NCBI GenBank assembly: GCA_007135355.1
Contig: SLJA01000046.1
Location: 1 to 7,572, forward strand
Direction: 5' to 3'
DNA: 7,572 nt
Source: Wenzhouxiangella sp.
Lineage (GTDB): Bacteria > Pseudomonadota > Gammaproteobacteria > Xanthomonadales > Wenzhouxiangellaceae
How positions within the stretch are numbered: the stretch's first letter is position 1; every line of letters starts with the position of its first letter. The notes under the pieces were generated by a model. That model did not search any database and was not told the origin of the DNA. It was given only the letters and a program-made list of their open reading frames with translations. Shown here in pieces: positions 1 to 5,905 of this stretch. A program made the position numbers and the translations under genes.

Positions 1-1
1 C

Positions 2-355
2 CCGGGTCTGGAGCGCGGTGGCCAGGGCGGCCGGAATGATCACCGGTCCCGGATGCAGTACCGCACTGCGGTGGACGTCATCCATTTCCAGCAGGCTGCC
101 CAGCGCGCCGTCGGCCAGCACCGCCTGGTGCGCTTCGGCGTCCCTGCCCAGCAGCCACAGCGGCTCGGATGAGCAACCCGGCTGCAGGGCGGCACGGAAC
201 TCGCGCGCCGCCGGAGACGAGGCTGCCGCCGCGGCGCAAGCCAACCAGTCCAGCAGATGTCTTGCCGCTCGCTCCCGGTCACGCAGGGACAACGGCCGCA
301 CTCCCAGGCGGACCAGGTCCTCAAGCAATGTGGCGCGACCGATGGTTTCAATCAT
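2..355 (-). CDS. MmgE/PrpD family protein, N-terminal part (runs off the left edge)
   Basis: Reading the minus strand from ATG at 355-353 gives 118 open codons to the window edge. The start is supported by an in-frame TAA at 370-368 and an AAGG ribosome-binding motif about 10 bases upstream of the ATG. The peptide begins MIETIGRATLLEDLV and has the helical N-terminal character of the MmgE/PrpD family, which includes 2-methylcitrate dehydratase PrpD, cis-aconitate decarboxylase and iminodisuccinate epimerase. The clearest evidence is the signature EMDDVHRS (residues 90-97), followed by HPG (101-103) and a V-I-I-P-A-A-L-A stretch. In this family that acidic/His region lines the active site. Full-length members are about 450-500 residues, so about three quarters of the gene is missing. 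It is divergent from the GntR gene, and an inverted repeat lies directly upstream of its start. The reaction is probably dehydration, decarboxylation or epimerisation of a carboxylic acid, but the specificity cannot be read from this fragment. Confidence 0.85.
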   Translation of the reverse strand, partial: MIETIGRATLLEDLVRLGVRPLSLRDRERAARHLLDWLACAAAAASSPAAREFRAALQPGCSSEPLWLLGRDAEAHQAVLADGALGSLLEMDDVHRSAVLHPGPVIIPAALATALQTR

Positions 356-369
356 CCGATGGAGACCTT

Positions 370-385
370 ATTTGTCCGGACATAT
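370..385. promoter_or_regulatory. Inverted-repeat operator site 1 (MmgE/PrpD side)
   Basis: The sequence ATTTGTCCGGACATAT has a perfect 10-bp palindromic core, TGTCCGGACA (373-382), and 7 of 8 symmetric pairs match over the full 16 bp. It matches site 2 (418-433) and site 3 (4161-4176). On the minus strand it overlaps a good -10-like hexamer, TACAAT (389-384), and reaches the AAGG ribosome-binding motif of the MmgE/PrpD gene. A bound dimer here should block that promoter. Assignment to the adjacent GntR regulator is inferred from position and repetition. Confidence 0.75.
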
Positions 386-389
386 TGTA
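384..389 (-). promoter_or_regulatory. Candidate -10 element for the MmgE/PrpD gene
   Basis: TACAAT on the minus strand matches the TATAAT consensus at 5 of 6 positions, 28 bases upstream of the MmgE/PrpD ATG. No good -35 hexamer is found 16-18 bases upstream, where the sequence is GC-rich. The -10 overlaps operator site 1, as expected for a repressed promoter. Confidence 0.4.
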
Positions 390-417
390 AGGCTTCCGCG
401 GCGCCGGCGCAGGTGGC

Positions 418-433
418 ATTTGTCTGGACAAAT
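418..433. promoter_or_regulatory. Inverted-repeat operator site 2 (GntR side)
   Basis: ATTTGTCTGGACAAAT consists of two perfect 7-bp arms, ATTTGTC and GACAAAT, around a TG centre. It shares the TGTCnGGACA core with site 1, 48 bp away centre to centre. A possible plus-strand promoter, TTGTCT (420-425) with an 18-base spacer and TAGAAA (444-449), would have its -35 inside this palindrome. That suggests the regulator represses its own gene. The promoter hexamers match the consensus at only 4 of 6 positions each and are uncertain; the palindrome is not. Confidence 0.75.
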
Positions 434-487
434 AATGCTATCTTAGAAATCCGACTTGGGGTCTTGTTGCACAGGGAAGACGCATTG

Positions 488-1243
488 ATGAGCGCAGCCA
501 AGCCGATTGACGGGCGTCCGCGTTATCTTCAGGTTTGCGATGCACTGGTCGCGATGATCCGTGAAGGATCGGTGGCGATCGGCGATATGTTGCCAACCGA
601 ACTGGAACTGTGCGAGCAGTTCGACATCAGCCGGCATACCGCTCGCGAAGCCCTGCGGCGAGTGGAGGCCATGGGGCTGGTCGAGCGCCGGCGCGGCTCC
701 GGCACCCGGGTGAAAGCCAAGTTCGCACCGGTGGTCTACAACCAGTTTGTGGACAGTCTCGAGGGTTTGCTGCAATACGGCAAGGCAACACGACTGGTCA
801 TCCAGCACTCCGAGATCAAGCCTGTGCCGGAGCGGCTGGTTGATGAACTCGGGACGGCCGCAGGCACCCGGATACCGCATCTGACCGGCATTCGCTTCCA
901 GCGCGACCAGGACCCGCCGCTGGCTTTGTGTTTCGTGGAACTCTGGGTGCCGGCGGCAACGCCGGACCAGGTCGAAAGCCTGCTCGATCTCAGGCGCAGC
1001 GAGCGCGCACTCTACGATCTGCTGGATTTCATGCACTTAAGCCGGGTCAGCCAGACGCTTTCGGCCGACGCCATGGACGCCGACATGGCCAAGATCCTCG
1101 GCGCCGAAACCGGCAGTCCGGCCCTGGTCGTCATCCGCCGGTACTACGATCTGACCGAACGGTTGATCCTGCTGACCATCAGCACGCACCCCAAGGATCG
1201 GTTCTGCTATACCACTGAGTTAACCGCCTACAAGCGCCGCTGA
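488..1243 (+). CDS. GntR-family transcriptional regulator, HutC type (wHTH plus UTRA domain)
   Basis: This 251-residue protein has the usual length for the HutC subfamily. Residues 12-76 form the GntR winged helix-turn-helix. Visible features are P-T-E-L-E-L, the recognition segment FDISRHTAREALRRVEAMG (45-63), and the wing ERRRGSGTRV. Residues about 95-245 fit the UTRA ligand-binding domain, including FVELWVP, a V-I-R-R-Y-Y strand and the closing HPKDRFCYTTEL. The reading frame is open far upstream, but ATG 488 is the likely start because the wHTH begins a few residues later and AGGGA lies at 473-477. Starting upstream would place the coding region across both operator palindromes. It is divergent from the MmgE/PrpD gene and convergent with the TRAP operon. 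It probably acts as a ligand-released repressor of the inverted-repeat sites. The effector is unknown; HutC-type UTRA domains often bind small carboxylates, amino sugars or sugars. Confidence 0.93.
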   Translation: MSAAKPIDGRPRYLQVCDALVAMIREGSVAIGDMLPTELELCEQFDISRHTAREALRRVEAMGLVERRRGSGTRVKAKFAPVVYNQFVDSLEGLLQYGKATRLVIQHSEIKPVPERLVDELGTAAGTRIPHLTGIRFQRDQDPPLALCFVELWVPAATPDQVESLLDLRRSERALYDLLDFMHLSRVSQTLSADAMDADMAKILGAETGSPALVVIRRYYDLTERLILLTISTHPKDRFCYTTELTAYKRR

Positions 1244-1279
1244 CTTGCACTGGCCTCGGCGGTCCATCCGCTGCGCGGG

Positions 1280-2347
1280 TCAATTCGGGAAGTCGGGTTG
1301 CGCCTCCGGGTAGCGCTCGCGGAACGAGGCCTTTCCGGCCATGATGCGGTCGCGAATCATTTCCGACTGACCGCCGACCTGCTCAATCAGCCATTCCATG
1401 CCGCCAGCGCTGGCCTCGCGCCAAGCCCGGCGCTGGGCCGGATCGAGGTCATGGACGAACACCTCGGGATTGGCCACGATGCCGGCCTCGATACGGGCAA
1501 TCAGGCTGCGCACGTCGACCCGCGTCTTGTCCACCGGGTCCAGTGACGCACGAATCTTCGACCGGGTCTCTGCATCCAGCCCATGCCACCACTGCGCGTT
1601 GGCCACGATCAGACCGGAGTCATAGGCATGGCCGGTCAGAATCAGGTGCGGTGCTTCGTTGGCCATGCCGGCCAAGGCGTACATGCCGACCCCTGACTGC
1701 CCGCCATCGACCAGGCCGGTCTGCAATGCAGGCAGCAGGTCGGTGAACGGCAAAACAATCTGGTTCATGTCCAGCATGCGTCCGAACACGCGCGCACCGG
1801 CCGCTCGGGAGGTCCGCATGCGCCGTCCTTGCACGGATTCCGGCGTCAGGATCGGCTCGCGCGCGTACAGGTGAGTCCAGCCGACATCGGCCCACTGGAT
1901 GATGGTGACATTCTGCGCCTCCAGCAGCTCCGAGTAGGCCTCCAACAGGTAGTGGTCGAGAATGAAGTCCAGTTCGGCCTGGGATTCGAACAGGTAAGGC
2001 GCCAGCAGCAGGTTGAGTTCCGGCACCAATTGCGAGGCCCCCTGCAGCGACAAGCCGGCCATTTGTACCCGGTTGCGACGCAGGTTGGAAATCATGGCTT
2101 CCTCGGGGCCGAACTGCGACAGGATGAATAGCTCGATGTTGATCGCTTCTGGAAAATCACGCTCGGCGGCAGCGGCGAAGTCCACCCACATCTGGTGCCA
2201 GGGCGTACCCGGGACGGTGACGGCCGTGACCCGGACTCGCTCTCGATCGTCGTGCTCGATGCAGCCACTGAGCAGCAGGGCGAGCAGCAGCACGGCGGCC
2301 AGCCGGAGGCCGGCGCTCGGGCTTTGGTGCTGGCTGAACTTGACCAT
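1280..2347 (-). CDS. dctP: TRAP transporter substrate-binding subunit DctP, predicted lipoprotein
   Basis: This 355-residue protein captures the substrate outside the inner membrane and delivers it to DctQM. The N-terminus has a basic start, a Leu/Ala-rich hydrophobic stretch (14-26) and the lipobox L-S-G-C with Cys29, so it is predicted to be a lipid-anchored protein. Most Gram-negative DctP proteins are freely periplasmic. Family features are the QGRRMRTS segment (173-180), where an Arg normally forms the salt bridge with a substrate carboxylate, and ALQTGLVDGGQ (207-217), the conserved A-L-x-T-G-x-V-D motif. Its start overlaps the dctM stop by one base (TGATG on the minus strand), and TGGAG lies 8 bases upstream of the ATG. 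It is the last gene of the Q-M-P operon. The ligand is presumably an organic acid; which one cannot be read from the sequence. Confidence 0.92.
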   Translation of the reverse strand: MVKFSQHQSPSAGLRLAAVLLLALLLSGCIEHDDRERVRVTAVTVPGTPWHQMWVDFAAAAERDFPEAINIELFILSQFGPEEAMISNLRRNRVQMAGLSLQGASQLVPELNLLLAPYLFESQAELDFILDHYLLEAYSELLEAQNVTIIQWADVGWTHLYAREPILTPESVQGRRMRTSRAAGARVFGRMLDMNQIVLPFTDLLPALQTGLVDGGQSGVGMYALAGMANEAPHLILTGHAYDSGLIVANAQWWHGLDAETRSKIRASLDPVDKTRVDVRSLIARIEAGIVANPEVFVHDLDPAQRRAWREASAGGMEWLIEQVGGQSEMIRDRIMAGKASFRERYPEAQPDFPN

Positions 2348-3612
2348 CAGAAACGCTCCACCAGGAACAGCGAGATTTGTGGGAAGGCGGCCACCAGGAT
2401 CAGGCCCAGCAGCATCAAGCCGAGGAAAGGCAGCACGGCGCGACAGACGAACCAGAAAGACTCACGAAAAATGGCCGCTGCCACGATCAGGTTCAAGCCC
2501 AGCGGCGGGGTCAGGTAGCCGATTTCCAGGTTGACCACCATCATGATGCCGAAATGCACCGGGTCCATGCCATTGGCCTGGGCCAGTGGCGTCAGCAGCG
2601 GCGCCAGCAGCAGAATGGCTGATCCGATGTCCATGACGCAGCCAACAATCAGCAGCAGGATGTTGGTGGCGACGATGAACAGGGCCGGATGGGCAAACCA
2701 ATCGCCCAGAGTATTGACCAGCAACTGCGGCGTGCCCTCGATCATCAGCAGCATGTTCAGGCAGAAGGCCAGCATCAGCACGGGGAACAAGGTGCCAAGC
2801 GTCACCGCCGTCTTGCCCAGCAGCTCCGGCAGTTCGCTCAGCTTCAGATCACGATGAATGAGCAGCTCGATCAGCCCGGCGTAGACCACGCCGACCACGG
2901 CGGCTTCGGTGGCGGTGAAGTAGCCGCTGTAGATACCGCCCAGCACGATCACCGGCGTACTCAGGGCGGCCAGACTGCCCTTCAGCGCCAAGCCCACTTC
3001 GGGCCAGTCGATCGGCTCGATGTCCAGGTGGCGATGGGTTGCGAAGGCATAGCCACCGATCAGCCCGGTCAGCATCAGGCCGGGCAGCAGGCCGGCCATG
3101 AACATGGCCGCGATCGAGGTCTGGGTCATGAAGCCGTAGAGGATCAGCGGAATGCTGGGCGGAATCACGATACCCAGCGTCCCGGCCGAGCACAGTGCAC
3201 CGATGGCGAACGACTTGCTGTAGCCGGCCTTGACCAGGGCCGGATACATCACCGTGCCGATGGCCAGCAAGGTGGCGATGCCGGAACCCGAGACCGCGGC
3301 AAAGATGGCGCAGGCCAGTACCGCCGCCACCGCCAGGCCGCCGGGAATGGGCCGGGTCAGGGCGCGCATCAGGCGTACCATGCGCTCGGCCCCGGTGCCC
3401 TGGCTAACGATCTGGCCGACCAGCAGGAACAGCGGGATGGCCAGCAGGATTTCCTGATTGAGCGCGTGCCAGGCATCCAGCATCAGCGCGCCCGGGTCGC
3501 CCTGGTCGAGGAGGCTGTAGGCGATCACCAGCACCAGACCGAGGATGGCCACCAGGTTCTGGCGCAGCACCAGCAGCACGAAGGCCAGGGCGAATAGGCC
3601 CAGCACCATCAT
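2347..3612 (-). CDS. dctM: TRAP transporter large permease subunit DctM
   Basis: This 421-residue, highly hydrophobic protein has the normal length for the family. It forms the cation-coupled, elevator-type channel through which DctP-bound substrate enters the cytoplasm. Conserved landmarks in order are VSGSGIATLLAIG (108-119), GTLGIVIPPSIPLILYG (144-160) with the double-proline motif, AGLLPG (173-178), VMDIGSAILLLAPLLTPLA (326-344), DPVHFG (350-355) and TPPLGLNL (368-375). Hydrophobic segments cover nearly the whole chain, consistent with many helices plus re-entrant hairpins. The ATG overlaps the dctQ stop by four bases (ATGA), and AGGAG lies 8 bases upstream. A second ATG follows immediately. 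Overlap with both neighbours indicates translational coupling across the transporter operon. Confidence 0.95.
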   Translation of the reverse strand: MMVLGLFALAFVLLVLRQNLVAILGLVLVIAYSLLDQGDPGALMLDAWHALNQEILLAIPLFLLVGQIVSQGTGAERMVRLMRALTRPIPGGLAVAAVLACAIFAAVSGSGIATLLAIGTVMYPALVKAGYSKSFAIGALCSAGTLGIVIPPSIPLILYGFMTQTSIAAMFMAGLLPGLMLTGLIGGYAFATHRHLDIEPIDWPEVGLALKGSLAALSTPVIVLGGIYSGYFTATEAAVVGVVYAGLIELLIHRDLKLSELPELLGKTAVTLGTLFPVLMLAFCLNMLLMIEGTPQLLVNTLGDWFAHPALFIVATNILLLIVGCVMDIGSAILLLAPLLTPLAQANGMDPVHFGIMMVVNLEIGYLTPPLGLNLIVAAAIFRESFWFVCRAVLPFLGLMLLGLILVAAFPQISLFLVERF

Positions 3613-4133
3613 GAGTGCGGCTCCTGGCGGCTGACCTTGGCCGCCATGATCTCGATGTTGTCAAACGGCTTGAGTTCGGGCCGGGCGAAATAGACCAGGT
3701 GGCGCAGCATGGCCTGGCCAAAGGCCAGCGGGAAGACCATCTGGATCAACCAGCTGGGGATGCGCAAGACCGGCGTGGCCTCGCGCAGGTAGATGGATTC
3801 GGCCACGAAGAACAAGGCCAGCACACCGAGCATGGCAAAGATCATGGCCGACAGCAGGTCTCCAAAGCGCTGCAGGCCAGGCTGCCAGGCCGCGGGTAGC
3901 AGATTGTCGGCGAAGCGCGGGCGCAGCTGCCGACCGCTGGCGGTGGCCAGCCCGAACCCGCTCATGACCAGCAGGATCATCAGTAGCACCGCAGCCTCGC
4001 GCGCGCCGTCCAGGCCGGTGCCGGTGGTCTCGCGCAAGGCCACATCGAGAAAAGCGACCACCACCATCAGCGCAAAAGCGGCTGTGGCGATGACCAGTTC
4101 AATCTTGCGAATGATCGTCAGAATTTGTTGCAT
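3609..4133 (-). CDS. dctQ: TRAP transporter small permease subunit DctQ
   Basis: This 174-residue inner-membrane protein pairs with DctM and helps dock DctP. Four hydrophobic helices are visible at about 11-31, 46-66, 93-113 and 127-147, the typical DctQ topology. The stretch after helix 2, SGRQLRPRFADNLLP, corresponds to the conserved region that in many family members reads H-I-x-V-D followed by a proline. It is the first gene of the transporter operon, so transcription order is Q-M-P rather than the frequent P-Q-M. No strong Shine-Dalgarno motif precedes the ATG. A palindrome matching the regulator-associated repeats lies 28-43 bases upstream of the start codon, suggesting that the whole transporter is under the local GntR regulator. 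Confidence 0.9.
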   Translation of the reverse strand: MQQILTIIRKIELVIATAAFALMVVVAFLDVALRETTGTGLDGAREAAVLLMILLVMSGFGLATASGRQLRPRFADNLLPAAWQPGLQRFGDLLSAMIFAMLGVLALFFVAESIYLREATPVLRIPSWLIQMVFPLAFGQAMLRHLVYFARPELKPFDNIEIMAAKVSRQEPHS

Positions 4134-4160
4134 CGCTCAGACCGGCATCGCTATGATGAA

Positions 4161-4176
4161 ATATGTCCGTACATTT
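4161..4176. promoter_or_regulatory. Inverted-repeat operator site 3 (TRAP operon)
   Basis: ATATGTCCGTACATTT matches site 1 at 13 of 16 positions in either orientation. It contains ATGT and ACAT arms around a CCGT centre. It lies between the divergent dctQ and hydrolase-fold genes, just downstream of the minus-strand -10 candidate TATAGT (4188-4183). A bound repressor would therefore sit at about +1 to +16 of the TRAP operon transcript. It is less symmetric than sites 1 and 2, so it may be weaker. Confidence 0.62.
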
Positions 4177-4182
4177 GCGCAC

Positions 4183-4188
4183 ACTATA
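4183..4188 (-). promoter_or_regulatory. Candidate -10 element for the dctQMP operon
   Basis: TATAGT on the minus strand matches TATAAT at 5 of 6 positions, 50 bases upstream of the dctQ ATG and immediately upstream of operator site 3. No convincing -35 hexamer lies 16-18 bases upstream. The overlapping CTATAG (4184-4189) is itself palindromic, so it could also serve the divergent gene, but with a weaker hexamer (TATAGC). Confidence 0.35.
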
Positions 4189-4294
4189 GCACTCCGATCA
4201 TGCCTGGCGCTGCCCCAGAAACGACTCGCACAACGCCGCTGTGCGTCGCCCAATCCGGCGCTGTGATCGGCTTGGCCCGAAGATGCCCCTGAGC

Positions 4295-5905
4295 ATGGAC
4301 ATTCCCCGCGCCTTCGTTCGCCTTGGCCGGCGCTTCGTCCACTACCGGCAGGCGGGATCCGGGCCGGTACTGGTCATGCTGCACCAGTCGCCGCAGAATT
4401 CGCGCATGTGGCTGGAGCCAATGCGCCGGCTTTCCCGCGACTACCGAGTACTGGCGCCCGATCTGCCAGGTTTCGGACACAGCGATCCGCTGGATATGGC
4501 GCAGCCAAGCATCGCCGATCTTTCCGCGGCCTGCCACGAATGGCTGGATGCGCTTGGGGTCAGGCAATGTGCTGTCTTTGGCATGCACACCGGTGGCATG
4601 GTCGCCGTGCACATGGGCCTGGACCGGCCGGATCGCGTGGGCCTGGTCATGGTCGACGGTTACGCCATTTTCAACGCGCGCGAGCGCACCTTGCTGGGCG
4701 AACGCTACCTGCCGCCGTTCCAGCCCGATTGGTCCGGCCAGCATTTGCGCTGGCTTTGGGCTCGGATGCGCGAGCAAAGCTTCTTTTTCCCCTGGTGTGA
4801 GCAAGACGCCCGATTTGCCTTGCGCTACCCGGCGCCGGATATCGCCAGGACCCAGGCCGCGGTCATGGACATCCTTGAGGCGGGCGATCACTACCGGCTG
4901 GGCTATCGGGCCGCTCTGCGGTTTGCCGACCGCGGTTGTGTGGCCGACCTGGCCATGCCCACCCGATTATTTTATCGCGAAGATGATGTGCTGATTCAGC
5001 ATCGCGAACGCCTGCCTGACTTGCCGGCGCACATTCAGGCGCCGCGTCTACCGGATCGAGCAGCATTGTGGGCGGCCGTCGAGAAAGCCCTGGCCAGCGG
5101 GTCCGGATCCGTCAGTGCGGACATTGCGCCTGTGCTCGGGGCTGGGTGGCAGCGTCGCGTGGTCGCGACGGAGCTGGGTGGCATTGCCAGTTGGGTCTGG
5201 AGCCGGCCGGCCGAGGTCAAGCGTCTGCAGCTGGTGCTGCACGGCCCCGGTCAAGGGCCGACTCGGACCACTCAGGACCCGCCTGACGATTCCGGCATGC
5301 GGGTCCAGCCGGATCTTCCGGGCCACGGCGCCTCGGCAGAGTGCACCGTCGGTGGGCTGGAGACCACCGCTGCGGCGATGGTCGAGCTCTGTCTCAACCT
5401 GGCTTGGAATTCCGACCTGTGCATCGAGGCGCACGAGGGTGCCGTTGGCCTGGCGCTAGCCGTCGCCGACCGTTGGCCCGGCCGGGTGACCGGCCTCACC
5501 CTGATCCAGCCCTGGCTGCCGACCGCGGAGGAACGCGACTGGCTGCTGAACCATCTGCCGGATCCGAGGCCCACACCGGCGGGTGGCCATCTGCTGGAGG
5601 CCTGGCAATGGGAGCGCGAACGACACCTGTTCCCGCCCTGGAAACCACCCCTGGCGGCCCATCGCATCCCCGGCGCCGCCCCTGATGTGGATCGGGTTCA
5701 CGCCAACACCGTGGCCCTGGTCAATCTGGGGGCGAGGTTGAAGCGGATGATGGCCGATTTGATCCTGCCCGGCCTGACCGAGGCGTTGCTTTCCAAGCCT
5801 TACCCAATCCGGCTGCACTACGACCCTGCCCGTGACGATGGACGTCTGGCCACCCTTGAACGACAGGTCCAGACCGGCCCAACCCAAGGACATCCTCCCC
5901 CATGA
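4295..5905 (+). CDS. Tandem-duplicated alpha/beta-hydrolase-fold protein with His in both nucleophile elbows
   Basis: This 536-residue protein is about twice the usual length, with copy 1 at about 5-266 and copy 2 at about 286-525. Copy 1 shows MLHQSP (28-33), PDLPGFG (55-61), the elbow GMHTG (96-100) with His98, GQHL...PW (148-167) and the acid-strand region TRLFYREDD (223-231). Copy 2 shows LHGPGQG (315-321), PDLPGHG (339-345), EAHEG (378-382) with His380, GGHL...PW (430-449) and IRLHYDPARDD (505-515). The nucleophile position (normally Ser, Asp or Cys) is His in both copies, and neither has an obvious C-terminal GH motif for the catalytic His. I recall single-domain proteins with a G-x-H-T-G elbow, but their reaction is not known to me, so ester or haloalkane hydrolysis should not be assumed. 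ATG 4295 is chosen because the family-like N-terminus MDIPRAF begins there; ATG 4283 and GTG 4241 are in frame, and none has a clear Shine-Dalgarno site. Its stop overlaps the next start (ATGA). Likely cytoplasmic. Confidence 0.85.
   Translation: MDIPRAFVRLGRRFVHYRQAGSGPVLVMLHQSPQNSRMWLEPMRRLSRDYRVLAPDLPGFGHSDPLDMAQPSIADLSAACHEWLDALGVRQCAVFGMHTGGMVAVHMGLDRPDRVGLVMVDGYAIFNARERTLLGERYLPPFQPDWSGQHLRWLWARMREQSFFFPWCEQDARFALRYPAPDIARTQAAVMDILEAGDHYRLGYRAALRFADRGCVADLAMPTRLFYREDDVLIQHRERLPDLPAHIQAPRLPDRAALWAAVEKALASGSGSVSADIAPVLGAGWQRRVVATELGGIASWVWSRPAEVKRLQLVLHGPGQGPTRTTQDPPDDSGMRVQPDLPGHGASAECTVGGLETTAAAMVELCLNLAWNSDLCIEAHEGAVGLALAVADRWPGRVTGLTLIQPWLPTAEERDWLLNHLPDPRPTPAGGHLLEAWQWERERHLFPPWKPPLAAHRIPGAAPDVDRVHANTVALVNLGARLKRMMADLILPGLTEALLSKPYPIRLHYDPARDDGRLATLERQVQTGPTQGHPPP

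Noticed and set aside
257..487. Upstream in-frame extension of the GntR gene by 77 codons
   Set aside because: The extension crosses both operator palindromes and overlaps the MmgE/PrpD start. It has no regulator-like sequence. ATG 488 lies just before the wHTH and has an AGGGA motif.
1257..1273. Hairpin CGGCGG-TCCAT-CCGCTG between the convergent gntR and dctP ends as a terminator
   Set aside because: The stem is six pairs including a G-U, and no U-tract follows on either strand. Evidence is too weak to call a terminator in the 36-base gap.
2689..3597. Plus-strand open frame of 302 codons opposite dctM
   Set aside because: The translation is a low-complexity run rich in Gln, His, Gly and Asp. 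That is typical of the antisense of a Leu/Ala-rich membrane protein gene. dctM is unambiguous.
4128..4157. Plus-strand promoter TTGCAT, 18 bases, TATGAT for the hydrolase-fold gene
   Set aside because: The -10 is reasonable, but the -35 matches only 3 of 6 positions and lies within the start of dctQ. It is possible but not supportable as a call.
4184..4891. Minus-strand open frame of 235 codons opposite the hydrolase-fold gene
   Set aside because: It is antisense to a gene with clear family motifs and its translation resembles no family. It fits a shadow frame in GC-rich DNA.
5101..5125. TCCGGATCCG and nearby GCGGACATT inside the hydrolase-fold gene as a fourth operator
   Set aside because: It lacks the TGTC half of the core and is not symmetric in the same way. 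It is inside a coding region, so chance similarity is the simpler explanation.
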